64,000 nt of DNA from Haberlea rhodopensis (Eukaryota > Streptophyta > Magnoliopsida > Lamiales > Gesneriaceae). The notes beneath the pieces were generated by a model. The model did not search any database, was not told the DNA's origin, and saw nothing but the letters and a program-made list of their open reading frames with translations. Location: contig CAJQUN010000058.1 in NCBI GenBank assembly GCA_907163345.1, forward strand, positions 372,001 to 436,000. Reading direction: 5' to 3'. The stretch's first letter is position 1. Each line of letters opens with the position of its first letter. Positions 35,446 through 47,700 of the stretch are shown one piece after another. Both the position numbers and the translations under genes were made by a program.

Positions 35446-36265
35446 TGATAAGGTTGAATATTACGTGTATTTTTGCAATGATATGTATATGTTTTCGTGT
35501 AGATTCCGGGATGATGTTACGCTTTTTGGTATTTATTTGGTTGTTTCAGGAATCTAGGTGGAAAGTGGAAGAATTGAGCTAGAAGGAAGAAAACGGATCA
35601 AACCGAGGCAAGAATTGAAGAATTTGGATTCTGGCAGGACCGATCGATTGGTAGTGAAGCGTGATCGATCGAAGCAGACAGAGTTTTGGCCAACGAGAAA
35701 AAGAAGAGCTCGATCGATCGGAAACACATGCTCGATCGATCGAGCATGGCAGAGAATTTACAAGCGAGATTGAAGAAAGCTCGATCGATCGGCAGTTTAT
35801 GCTTGATCGATCGAGCGAGGCAGAAGAACTCAAGGCCGAAAGTTTAAGGTGCTCGATCGATCGAGACAATTGTACCGATCGATCGACCAACAGAATTTTC
35901 AGAAAAAAAAGACTTGATTGAGTTTGATCTATATGGAAACACTTCTATCCACCTCATTTTCTATAAATAAGGGACCTATGGAATGAAATAAAAGAAGAAT
36001 ATCAGACCTAATATCAGAATTGACACCAATTTTTAGCCTCCTTTCATCCTCCAACGAGAATACAAGTTTAGAGAAAAAGCCTTTGAAGTGCAAGGAAGGA
36101 AGCAAGAGAAGAAGTAACGTTCAACGCACGGATTCGACTCCTACGTTATCGTATTTCTAAACTTTAGTTGTTTTGATTTTCAAATTTATTGATGTTTATG
36201 AGGTTGATTTGAATATAAATTAAGTTTATTTTATCAAGGTTAGGGAAGATTGTGATTGAGTCATT
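35446..36265 (+). repeat. element D 3' LTR, truncated
   Basis: Matches 29116 to about 29972 and then stops within the block GTGATTGAGTCATT, where it joins the end of the LTR of E. It includes its own GATCGATC array at 35638-35887. About 670 bp of the LTR end are missing. Confidence 0.85.
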
Positions 36266-36434
36266 TCCAATGCTTTTCTTGATCTTTATTCATCGTTATT
36301 AGCTCGATTTCTTCGATTCCACCTACATTCACACAAATATTTGATTAGTCAGCAATTATATCAATTTATCCATCAAAACATACCAAATTGTAGAGAATTA
36401 AACGCAATAGATGTGTCTATTTCTAGTCACATCA
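36266..36434 (-). repeat. terminal part of the 3' LTR of element E
   Basis: About 169 bp ending ACATCA in plus orientation, directly followed by the purine tract of E. The rest of this LTR was lost with the end of D; only its first 18 bases survive at 29098-29115. Confidence 0.55.
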
Positions 36435-37793
36435 AACTCCCCCATACTTAAAATTTAATCGACCTCGAGTAAATCAGATAAAATTATAATATTTTTGTTG
36501 GCTCATAGTTTCATAACAAACTGATTTGTCCTCACTTTAATGCATCAACAATTTTAAACATGCACATCAATGAAAAGCGGTGAAAAGTTAATAGTGGAAC
36601 AAGTTCAATACCTAGACATCTTATACTCAACAAAGCCGCGAACGGCGTGTGTGGTCATAAACAAGTGTTATGTACAAATTATAAATCCCATTAATGTAAA
36701 CTCATAATAGCTCAAGTTATACACTAACATAAATATAAGTTCACTTGCAAACATAAATCAAGTAGGTCTTTATTAGCTTATAGCTTGACCTAGGTATTGG
36801 CTTATGAAAGAAAGGATGAGGATGCATTAAACAAGAGAGTATAATTATGTGCATCATAGATACTTCTCTCATTGCATGTCAAACCTTGTTCATTTTTGCA
36901 AGGTTTAATTAATTCTATTCCTTTTTTGTGCCTTGGCTCCCCTTTGAGCCATATTTTTATCTATTTTCTCAAGGCATCCTTTTTCTTTCATGCATCTCAT
37001 TCTTTTGACAATATAACTCTCAAAGATATGAATCAATGACAACATGTGCATGTGAATGAAACACATCATACTCCCTTCAAAAATATGAATTTAAAAATCA
37101 TATTAGGCTCATTAGGGAAGATGATAAGCTAGTCAATGAATGTTGCCTGTAGGTCTTTAGTATGCTTAGCATACTACCATTCTTTTTGCATTAAAGCCAA
37201 AGGGGATACTAGAGATGATTTTTGTTTACATGGTAGGCTTGAAAGGCTCAAACGCATTAAAGATCGCCTATATCACTTTCATGTTCGCAAGTAGTCTAGA
37301 CATACGCCTCAAAGATTATGTAGTTAAGTTCTAGCATGTATCAGAGACTTCTTAAGGTTATCACAAAGTTAACACAATCTTCATTATGCTATGCACACTT
37401 CATAAGTCATGACAATATCGTGCTCAAAATAAACTACTAAGTCAAAGCATAATTCGCAGTAGAGTTCAAAGTGTTCCAAGGTTAACAATTCATCTATGTT
37501 CAAAAGCGTGCATGTCATCAATTAGGTTTTATCATGTGCTACTGATTCTAAGCATGCGTTCATTACTAACTAGGAGCTCAAATGTTTTTGCAAATTTTCT
37601 TATTTTTTTGTATTTTTTATAATAATAAAGCAATAACTTACCACTAATCCCTCCTCCATAAGTAATCTTACATTGTCATCAATGTAAGGCAAAAATATAA
37701 GAAAAGAGAAAAATTTAAAACTAAGAAAGCAATAAAAGAGATGGGAAAACTAACTCCCGTTGGGTTGCCTCCCAAGCAGCGCCTCTGTTTAAC
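36435..37793 (-). promoter_or_regulatory. element E 3' region: purine tract, spacer, CATTG hairpin, GGTTGCCTCCCAA motif
   Basis: On the minus strand, from right to left: TTGGGTTGCCTCCCAAG (plus notation, 37760-37776) after the pol tail; CATTGATGACAATG (37684-37671); a GGAGGAGGGAT purine patch (about 37655); a spacer of about 1.2 kb without coding; and the terminal tract AAGTATGGGGGAGTT (36449-36435). The order is as in A and D. The stop-codon hairpin of A and D is not seen here. Confidence 0.6.
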
Positions 37794-38249
37794 GTCGGTG
37801 GCCCGATTCCAGTCCAAAGATCACTCGAAGATAGGTGGATCCTCTAGAGCCACCTTTATATTCAATTGGGCCCCTTCCTCGTGTTGGACACCCTCGTAGT
37901 AATGTTTTAGTCCGTGACCATTCACCTTGAATGTCTTGGTGGTGTCCAAACTTTGGATCTCAACGAAGCTTACCTGGAATTAGGCGAAGACGTGAATGGT
38001 AAAGGAGCACTTTTTGACCCACTTCAAAGCTCCTCCTTGATATCATCTTGTCATGGAAGTCCTTCGTCTTTTCCTTGTAAATCCTTGCACTTTCATAGGC
38101 CTCATTCCTTATCTCTTCTAATTCTAGCAATTGTAACTTTTCTATGAAGTCCACGCCATGTTGAAATTCTTCACATCCCAGTATGCTCTATGTTCTAACT
38201 CTACAGGAAGATGGCAAGGTTTACCAAAAATTAATCGATATGGGGACAT
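37794..38249 (-). pseudogene. element E integrase C-terminal part and pol tail
   Basis: The minus strand resumes the integrase frame directly after element F: MSPYRLIFGKPCHLPVELEH, then ELEEIRNEAYESARIYKEKT and FHDKMI...FEVGQKVLLYHSRLRL (frame 38154-37960), then a pol tail with HGLKHYYEG. These are the C-terminal blocks of Athila/Tat integrase. The other part of the domain is at 46910-47460. There is a stop near 38155. Confidence 0.8.
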
Positions 38250-40526
38250 TGTGATGCCCGAGGATTAATGATGTTAATCCCGGCGTGGTAATAATCCTTA
38301 ATGGATTTTAATTGTGGCAATTATGAATTGATTGCAGTTTCGAGACTCTCGGGGATTTCTAAATCCGGTATTTGGAGTCGTTGGATCCAAGGTATGAGAT
38401 TGTATTCTCATCGTGGTGATAACCTTGGAATTTGGTTTTTTGTGAAATCTGGGGTCCGGAGTACTTTGTACTGGGGCTTGTGATGGAATTTTAGTTGGAG
38501 AGATAATTATTGAAAACAGATGATTTTTAATGAATCATGATGTAGTTGTGGAGGTATTGGTATTTTTGAGCCTTGGTGCTATATATACCAAATGGACTCG
38601 GTCTTCCGTCATTATACGGAATCTCTCATCCCTCTCCTCTCCCTCACGCCTCTCTCTCACCCCAAACCCTTCCCCTCTTTTCTCTTGAGAACAAATCGAT
38701 GGGGGCTCGTCTTGGGAGCCCGATTTCTTGAAAAAAAGGCAGGTAATCTTCTCCTCCTCACCTTTAGCTTCGATTTGAGTATAGTTTTGTGCTAAATGGT
38801 TGAGTTTTGGGTTGGATTTGAGATTTGAGGGTTTTGGTTAAAAATCTAAAATGTTGTTTTTAGAGTTTTTATTGAGTTTATTTGGTGTATTGGAGGTGTT
38901 GAAGAAGTTAGGGGTGTTGGTTTTGAGTTTGTGTGTCAAAAACACCATGGAAGCTCGAGCAGATGGAAATTTGTGGGAGATAAACAGTGCGACGATCGAT
39001 CGCGACTTCTTGGCAATCGATCGCGAGGTGTTTGGCGATCGATCGCCAAGACTTGGCGATCGATCGCGAGCTGGTTCTGCCCGGCAGTAAGGAATGGCGA
39101 TCGATCGTGCGTAAATGGCGATCGATCGCGGCTTGCTGAATAGTGTTTTCTCACTATTTATTTTAAAACTTGGAATTTTGACTTGGGGCTTTAATAGCCG
39201 GTTTCCGGAGCATTGTTTTCATTCCAATGAGAATGCTATACTATGAATTGGTGTGGTTGGAGCCAAATTGTATTAAGATATGGAATTACTCGATTTAGTA
39301 ATTGGCTTATCTTTGCACACATAAATTGGAATATTTTGGGTATTATGCATGCTTAATAGGGGTCTTTTAAATTGGTTAATCGTCATGGATTGACGATAGG
39401 ATTATTGTGAACGTGCTTGGACACGTGGTTGCATGCTTGTATTTAATTGTGAGTTATTTATGTGTTAGCACATAACTCATCGGGTCGTGGGACTCATGCA
39501 AGGTTGGACTCGAACTACAAAATTATAAGGTACGTATAACGTACGAGCATAGCCCTTTTGTAATTGCAATTGTTGAATGCATGGTACATTATGTTGCAAT
39601 AAATGGATAGACATCGGGAATTATACGGTGCCGCTTTTGAGCGAGCAATGATTGGATGTTGTCGCCTTTGAGCAAACATCAGTTATGACGCCACTGCTGT
39701 TGAGCATGCGTGAGAATAAAGTGCCGCTATTGTAGAGCGAGCGATGAAATAGAACTATGGAACCATAAGTATACGGAATATCTGTAATCATTGTTAATGA
39801 TTTGATATTATTGATTATAATATCGGTACGTGGCATACGGATTTGTTAATCAATGTAACGATTAACTGGCTATTGGGAATTTGATGGTTTTGGTTGTTTT
39901 GAGAACAGAGACAGTATGGGGAATCCCGGATGAGGATGATACCATCCAGGGAGAATCTTTTATATTTCATAGCATTTACTTTTTTGTAAATTATGAATTG
40001 TATTATTGTGATTATCTGTTTGGTGGTATTGGTATGCTCACCCCGTGTGGGGGCTGTCTCTGTTGAGACGGGTGATTAGATACATCGATGGCTTGGAGTT
40101 GAGCTCGAGCTGTTGATTTTAGGTGCTTCCAGGATCGAGGTACCAGTGACGGTATTGAGCATGATACTTTATACATTGGATACACGTATACTTATTCGAT
40201 GCTCGCATGTGAGCAGTATCATGTGTATATGGGTTGTATAAAGAAGGCAAGGGCCTTTCTCTTTTCATTTATGTGTTGCATGCAATTATTTATGAATTGC
40301 AAAATGAATTGAGAGCATGTTAGTGTATTTATAAAGGTGCATGTTATGTTTATGGATTATGTTTGGGGAAAGTTTAGACATTATACGAATAATGTAAAGG
40401 AATTTTATAAATGGTATCCCATGCTAGGGTTGCATGTAATCTCTTTCCCCTTGATAACATGATTGTATGCACTAATGGCAAGGGTTAATATACTAATAAC
40501 GGGTTAAGGGCACGGGAGTCCTTACA
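38250..40526 (+). repeat. element F 5' LTR
   Basis: 2277 bp. The TATA box GCTATATATACC is at 38579-38590, followed by a CT-rich leader. The GATCGATC array at 38993-39130 lies about 410 bp downstream of the TATA box. Words CCGCT...GAGCGAG around 39620-39750 resemble the tandem repeats of the interior. Confidence 0.9.
38993..39130. repeat. GATCGATC array in F 5' LTR
   Basis: Six words, most of the form GCGATCGATCGC. The second LTR (45366-45510) has a different number and arrangement, so this part changes faster than the rest of the LTR. Confidence 0.9.
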
Positions 40527-40530
40527 TTAG

Positions 40531-40542
40531 TGGTATCAAAGC
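40531..40542 (+). promoter_or_regulatory. element F primer binding site (initiator tRNA-Met type)
   Basis: TGGTATCAAAGC, four bases after the LTR; the canonical site is TGGTATCAGAGC. Confidence 0.85.
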
Positions 40543-43500
40543 AGTGGTTTGCTCTTTAGGGCTGTTGAGGGCCTAGGAACATGTTAATGGAAATGAGTAG
40601 CACATTATGTATGATGACACAACTATTTTGCTTATGTGCGTTTATGATATGTGATCATAGTGGAATAATTATATGTCATGACATCTATGGAATCATAATA
40701 TAATCTGTTGATTATGATTGTGAGTTGTGGCACTGGGACAACCAAAGGGAGCATTTAGAAATGCATTGGGATACAGGAAGTACTTTGTACTCATGGTTTA
40801 TGCATACTCATTATAATCATATTGTGGTGAATATGGATTATTAAATGCTCATGGTTTGGGATTGTTCCTGTAGAGACGCTATGACATGAAGGGCTAAGGC
40901 CAAAGTTGAAAGACACGAAACGGTAACCTGCATTTTATATACATCATGGATTATGCATTGTGGTCGCATATATATTGGAGTGATGATTTTAATGCTTTGC
41001 CGCTAAATGTTGAAGCGATGGGTAAAATTCCGCATGTCACATTTGAAGCGATGTGCATTAAAATACACTCATGGCGATGTATATTGGATTATGGATTATG
41101 CATTGTGGTTGCACGTATATTGGAGTGATGATTTTAATGCTTTGCCGCTAAATGTTGAAGCGAGGGTATTGCCGCAAGTCACATTTGAGAGAGGTGCATT
41201 AAAATACACTCATTGTGGTTGTATATATTGGAGTGATGATTTTAATGCTTTGCCGCTAAATGTTGAAACGGGGGTATTGCCGCATGTCACATTTGAAGCG
41301 AGGTGCATTAAAATACACTCATGGTGATGTATATTGGAATATGGAATATGTATTGTGTTACAGGTATATATGGAATGCTTGGTGAATATCCCATGAGTCG
41401 TTGTTATGGATGAGTGATGATTTTAAATGCTTTGCCGCTGTCACTTGACGTGATGATAGAATACTTGCCGTTGTCATATCGTAGCGAGGAAAGAATATTT
41501 GCCGCCAAATGTTGAAGCGAGGGTATTGCCGCATGTCGCATTTTGAGCGAGGTTATTCAATGCCGCTGATATGTCGAAGCGAGGGGTATTAGTGTCGCGG
41601 TCATGACAAACGAGGTGCATTAAAATACACTACTATAACAAGACTAGGGATCGGCTATTCTATTGGCGATGGTTTATGACGATGGGTTCATAGCGATGGT
41701 TCATTCCGCTATTCTATTGGGGATGGTTTATGCCGCCGGGTATTCGTAGCGATGGTTCATTCCGCTATTCTATTGGCGATGGTTTTGCCGCCGGGTATTC
41801 ATAGCGATGGTTCATTCCGCTATTCTATTGGCGATGGTTTATGCCGCCGGGTATTATATAGCGATGGGTCATTCCGCTACATCTATTGGCGATGGTTCAT
41901 ACCGCCGGATGTTTCACGCCAATGATTTTATAGCGATGGTTCTACCGCTATCTACATAGCACGGGATTGTACAGCCCACGAGATATGGGTGTTGATTATG
42001 TACCATTATGGGACGACGGAGACATGTATGCCGCTATTTTATTAACGATGAGTTATGGTATATTGCTGTTTAGTTAGCATTATTGTGGATACCATGTATT
42101 GACATATACCGTCATGTGTTTGCCGACGAGATTATGGATGTCAGGTGTTGACATGTACCGTCACGAGTTGACGATGTCATTTTGGATGTCATATGTTGAC
42201 ATATACCATCACAGGAAGACGATGACATAGCGGATGTTCTATGTAGACATGTAGCATCGTTTTGATGAATAATACTTCTGGGCCTACGTATTTGGTCATC
42301 TGGTTGAGTGCCAATGGTGAGCACATGGTAGTGGCTGGGTCACTAGTTGACGAGACCATTATACCGAGCAGGTTGCTCGAATGATTATTGGGTGCGCCGT
42401 ACAGGGAGTGTACCACAGCACATATTTGAGGTAAATATTTTACGAGTTGTGGTACCTTTGGGTATACTCAATGGGATGGCTATGGACAAGTGATTGTGAG
42501 TAGGAGTAGTTATTGAGGAAACTACTCGCTATTGTCGATGTGACGTTGTGTAGATATGGTCACCCCCACCAAAGAGGATGTGGATTTAATCCTAATGGAT
42601 AGGATTGCCTTGTGATTGAACAAGGACACCGGAATGTTCTTTGTGCATTGGTATTAGAGAAATATTGGGTGATGACCCACCACTCTAATGGATGTTACGG
42701 TATGGTGTGCCGGGATGGAACGTATGATACGTTGGTAGGCTTGGTATAAACCTGAGGAGGCAGCGACTTGCTAGCCAGGTATTGTTGCAGTGATATAGTG
42801 TGCTTGTTGTAGCCATTATACTGCTCGTTGGAACCAAGTTGGTAAATCGTATGATGATACGATGAGGATTTTAGTGGACTCTTGTAGTCACTTTGTGGCT
42901 TAAGGTTTGAGGCAGGAAAATACCTCAGGACGTTTATACGTCAATTGTTTTGAGGGACTTGTACCGGGACAACCCAATTTTGTTGGGAATACCAACGTGA
43001 GTGTCGACAAGTCGTTGTTAGCTCTGGTTGAGCATATTTGCATATGGAATACAACGGAAGTCACAATTGGTATATAGTTAGTGGGGTAACACTACTATAC
43101 TGATTTTATCTCTTGGAGAGATCTGGATTGTACTGTCATGGAGACAGCTGGTATCGGTCGTGGGTTGATTGTAAATCAGCCATGGTAAGCATTACTGGTG
43201 TTGGACCGAGTAATGGATTTCTAACCTTTCGGTGAGATGTTCGAGGAGACGTCTCCGGGGAAATGCTCGAGATTGTGAAGTACTATGGTATTTGTACAGA
43301 GCATTGTTAGAATGAGTATACATTGTGTATACGGTTTTCGATTTGGGAATAGTGGCATTGAGGCACTATTCTGAACCTATTGGGTATTTATCGGTTCCGA
43401 TATTTATTTTGGTATAAATATATCCAGTTTTCCGAACGGTGGTTCGAGGTTGGAGGGTCATGGTTCATGACACTTTCCTTGTGAGGAAGACGGTATTCAT

Positions 43501-44619
43501 ATACCTATTGGGAATCTTTGGAAGATTCGTTGAATTGGTTTGTGTGGTGTTGATGTTGGAATCACACCCTTTGACTTTTGGTTCGTCAATCATTATTCTC
43601 CACTGGGAGAGAATAACCGATGATTGACAGTTGTATTTGGAGCTCATAGGTATGATTAGGGATACCGAGCCGAGTGCATTGAGTATGCATGTAGTGTTGG
43701 TGCTTAGGCTTGTATGTCGGTGTGTGTTTGCGAATGCCAGCATTTAATTGTTCCTTGTTGAGCATCGGATTAGTACGCTTGGTTTGGCGAATCTCCGGTG
43801 AGAGATTGTGACACCTTGATATTGGCAATCTCGATGGCACGATGTATTCTGAGGAATGATTGTGAGGTCCGGTTGACTCCCTCTGAGGAGGAATTGTCTT
43901 GTTTAGGGGTCATGGTAATTCTTGCTGGTTACTTCGATAGCCTCCCTGTGTTAGGATTGTTGAATCCTAGGGTAAACGAGGGATGGCCAGAATTCGGATT
44001 GGTTAAGTGTCGTGGTTGACACGTGTGGCGGGAATGCAATTGATTATTCTTGCATGTCCTTTCGAGAACTTGAGACCTTGTGGAGTCTCGATAGTGTGTT
44101 TGGACCAAGATGTGATTTCTTGGAACACACGGATGTAGACATCTCCGGAGATGTGTTTCGTGTTGATCGGTGGCAGCGTTGTTGCCCAATCCATGTTGCA
44201 ATGTGGTGCAACTACTCCTTTGATGGAGATGGATTTGGAAAGCGGAAGCCGGACGTGGTAAGTACATTGTAGTGTACTGGTGGTTTCCTTGGTAACGATG
44301 TATGGTTAACACCGTAGGCTAAATCAGAAAGATATCATCGAGGCGATATCTATCTTGGAATCACGAATGATTCGTTTGAATTGCAGTTAGGGTTGGCTGA
44401 CTGCTTTTGAGGCGGTTAGCATTGGGGTATGGTGACGTTCTGTTACGGTTGTAATTGTTTGGGAGGTTTAACCAATTCCGAGTTTTGGTGCGAGGTCGGT
44501 ATCCTCGCGGTTGGTGTGTCGTTCATGACATGTTCATGATTCGACGATATGAATCCGTTTGGATTTTGTAATCTCGGCATTACGTGGAGTACGCCGTGCA
44601 AATTTCGAGGATGAAATTT
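40543..44619 (+). other. non-coding interior of element F with two tandem-repeat blocks
   Basis: Block 1 (about 40940-41340) has three copies of a 115-145-bp unit with TTTTAATGCTTTGCCGCTAA and CACATTTGAAGCGA words. Block 2 (about 41640-41960) has about five copies of a 53-57-bp unit with CGCTATTCTATTGGCGATGG and GCCGCCGGGTATTC. Shorter TTGACATRTACCRTCA repeats follow near 42080-42260. No frame resembles Gag or Pol. The interior ends with the pol-tail-like AATTTCGAGGATGAA. Confidence 0.75.
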
Positions 44620-44636
44620 TTTTAGTGGGGGATAAT
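44620..44636 (+). promoter_or_regulatory. element F polypurine tract
   Basis: TTTTAGTGGGGGATAAT directly before the 3' LTR, as in Tekay/Del elements. Confidence 0.8.
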
Positions 44637-46904
44637 TGTGATGCCCGATGATTAATGGTGTTAACCCCAGTGTGGTAATAATCCTTAATGGATTTTAATT
44701 GTGGCAATTATGAATTGATTGCGGTTTCGTGACTCTCAAGGATTTCTAAATCCGGTATTTGGAGTCGTTGGATCCAAGGGATGATGTTGTATTCTCATCG
44801 TGGTGATAACCTTGGAATTTGGTTTTTGGTGGAATCTGGGGTCCGGAGTACTTTGTACTGGGGCTTGTGATGGAATTTGAGTTGGAGAGATAATTATTGA
44901 AAACAGATGAGTTTTAATGAATCATGATGTAGTTGTGGAGGTATTGGTATTTTTGAGCCTTGGTGCTATATATACCAAATGGACTCGGTATTCCGTCATT
45001 ATACGGAATCTCTCCTCCCTCTCCTCTCCCTCACGCCTCTCTCTCACCCCAAACCCTTCCCTCTTTTCTCTTAGGAACAAATCGATGGGGGCTCATCTTG
45101 GGAGCCCGATTTCTTGAAGAAAGGCTGGTAATCTTCTCCTCCTCACCATTAGCTTCGACTTGAGTATAGTTTTGTGCTAAATGGTTGAGTTTTGGGTTCG
45201 ATTTGAGATTTGGGGGTTTTGGTTAAAAATCTAAAATGTTGTTTTTAGAGTTTTTATTGAGTTTATTTGGTGTATTGGAGGTGTTGAGGAAGTTAGGGGT
45301 GTTGGTTTTGAGTTTGGGTGTCAAAAACACCATGGAAGCTCGAGTTTTTCGGAAAATCGCAGGTCGCGATCGATCACCGAGGAGTGCCGATCGATCGCGA
45401 CGAGCAGCTGGAAATTTGTGGGAGATAAACAGTGCGGCGATCGATCGCGACTTCTTGGCGATCAATTGCGAGCTGGTTCTGCCCGGCAGTAAGGAACGGC
45501 GATCGATCGCGGCTTGCTGAATAGTGTTTTCTCACTATTTATTTTAAAACTTAGAATTTTGACTTGGGGCTTTAATAGCTGGTTTCCGGAGCATTGTTTT
45601 CATTCCAATGGGAATGCTATACTATGAATTGGTGTGGTTGGAGCCAAATTGTATTAAGATATGGAATTACTCAATTTAGTAATTGGCTAATCTTTGAACA
45701 CATAAATTGAAATATTTTGGGTATTATGCATGCTTAATCGGGGTCTTTTAAATTGGTTAATCGTCATGGACGATAGGATTATTGTGTACGTGCTTGGACA
45801 CGTGGTTGCATGCTTGTGTTTAATTGTGAGTTATTTATGTGTTAGCACATAACTCATCGGGTCGTGGGACTCAGGCAAGGTTGGACTCGAACTACAAAAT
45901 TATAAGGTACGTATAACGTACGAGCATAGCCCTTTTGTAATTGCAATTGTTGAATGCATGGTACATTATATTGCAATAAATGGATAGACATCGGGAATTA
46001 TACGGTGCCGCTTTTGAGAGAGCAATGATTGGGATGTTGTCGCCTTTGAGCGAACATCAGTTATGACCCCACTGCTGTTGAGCATGCGTGAGAATAAAAT
46101 GCCGCTATTGTAGAGCGAGCGATGAAATAGAACTGTGGAACCATAAGTGAGATATACGGAATATCAGTAATCTTGTTAATGATTTAATATTATTGATTAT
46201 AATATCGGTACGTGGCATACGGATTTGTTAATCAACGTAACGATTAACTGACTATTGGGAATATGGTTTTGGTTGTTTTGAGAACATGGACAATACGGGG
46301 AATCCCAGATGAGGAGGATACCATCCAGGGAGCATCTTTTATATTTCATAGCATTTACATTTTTGTAAATTATGAATTATATTATTGTGATTATCGGTTT
46401 GGTGGTATTGGTATGCTCACCCCGTGTGGGGGTTGTCTCTGTTGAGACAGGTGATTAGGTGCATCGATGGCTTGGAGTTGAGCTCGAGCTGTGGATTTGA
46501 GGTGCTTCCAAGATAGAGGTACCAGTGACGGTATTGAGCGTGATACTTTATACATTGGATACACGTATACTTATTCGATGCTCGCATGTGAGCAGTATCA
46601 TGTGTATATGGGTTGTATAAAGAAGGCAATGGCCTTTCTCTTTTCATTTATGTGTTGCATGCAATTATTTATGAATTGCAAAATGAATTGAGAGCATGTT
46701 AGTGTATGTATAAAGGTGCATGTTATGTTTATGGATTATGTTTGGGGAAGTTTAGACATTATACGAATAATGTAAAGGAATTTTATAAATGGAATCCCAT
46801 GCTAGGGTTGCATGTAATCTCTTTCCGCTTGATAACATGATTGTATGCACTAATGGCAAGGGTTAATACACTAATAACGAGTTAAGGGCACGGGGGTCCT
46901 TACA
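44637..46904 (+). repeat. element F 3' LTR
   Basis: 2268 bp, ending CCTTACA. The main differences from the 5' LTR are in the GATCGATC array region (45366-45510) and small indels. Confidence 0.9.
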
Positions 46905-47700
46905 GACATACCTATTGGAGATTTGTATGTAGTCTTGTAGGCCCAAAGCGTATCGTCCAGCCTTAAGCTCCAATCCTTCCTTGTTGGGTTGACAATCTTT
47001 TCCAAGATGGCTTTGGTTAAAGACCTCGGCTTGTCCACTAGTTTGAGGATGATAGGCGGTGGAGACTTTGTGTGTCACATGATACTTCTTTAGCACCGTC
47101 CGATTGCAAAAGTGGGTACCTCTATCATTGATTATGGCCCTCGGGATCCCAAACCTAGAGAAAAGATTATGTTTGATAAAATCTGCAACAACCTTTGAAT
47201 CGTCAGTTCGGGTGGCAATAGCTTCCACCCACTTCGAGACATAATCAAGAGCAAGCAGTATATAAACATGACCATAAGAAATGGGAAATGGTCCAATAAA
47301 GTCGATGCCCATACGTCAAAAATTTCACAAATAAGAATGGGTTGTTGAGGCATCTCCTTTAATTGGGATATGTTACCGGTCACTTGGCATTTAGCACAAT
47401 TCTTGCAGAAATAGTAGGCATCACGAAATAGAGTTGGCCAAAAGAAGCCACATTCAAGCACCTTTCTAGACGTCCTTTTCGCTCAAAAATGTCCCCACAA
47501 GCATATAAATGACAAAACTTAAGAATGTCACTGACCTCAGTCTCGGGGATGCATCTTCTAATGATTTGATCCGCACAGTTCTTCCACTGATAAGGGTCAT
47601 CCCATACATAGTATTTGGCATCACTCTTTATCTTTGCTCTTTGAGACCTAGACAATTCAGATGGTAATACATTAGAAGCTAAATAATTCACAATATGAGC
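46905..47700 (-). pseudogene. element E integrase, N-terminal and core parts
   Basis: Frame 47691-47380 leads into the zinc-binding region (FCHLYACGD). Frame 47461-47132 holds GFFWPTLFRDAYYFCKNCAKCQ. Frame 47312-46863 holds the catalytic core with the first Asp in GIDFIGPFP, the second in NDRGTHFCN and the Glu in SGQAEVFN. Integrase inserts the DNA copy into the genome. The core triad is present, but frames are shifted between the zinc finger and the core, and element F cuts the gene after the core. Confidence 0.85.

Larger units (their letters stand above)
29116..36265 (+). mobile_element. element D: Athila-like LTR element with gag and envelope-position ORF but no pol
   Basis: The 5' LTR is 29116-30644 (TGAT...ATCA), the primer site is at 30651 and the 3' LTR begins at 35446 but is truncated at 36265. 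The interior is 4.8 kb with a broken gag (30818-32094) and a broken plant-transposon-type ORF (32963-34144), directly followed by the hairpin/purine-tract module. No protease, RT, RNase H or integrase lies between them. The LTR copies are very similar, apart from a deletion of about 30 bp in the second copy near 36200. Confidence 0.85.
38250..46904 (+). mobile_element. element F: non-coding Tekay-like LTR element with perfect GACAT duplication
   Basis: LTRs 38250-40526 and 44637-46904 (TGTGATGCCC...CCTTACA) flank a 4.1-kb interior with a primer site, a purine tract and tandem repeats, but no gag or pol frame in either strand. The target duplication GACAT lies at 38245-38249 and 46905-46909, inside the integrase of element E. 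It fits the definition of a large retrotransposon derivative that is mobilised in trans. Confidence 0.92.

Noticed and set aside
40543..44619. Short frames in the interior of element F as a possible new gene
   Set aside because: They sit on tandem repeats, are short, lie on both strands and show no conserved block; element F looks non-coding.
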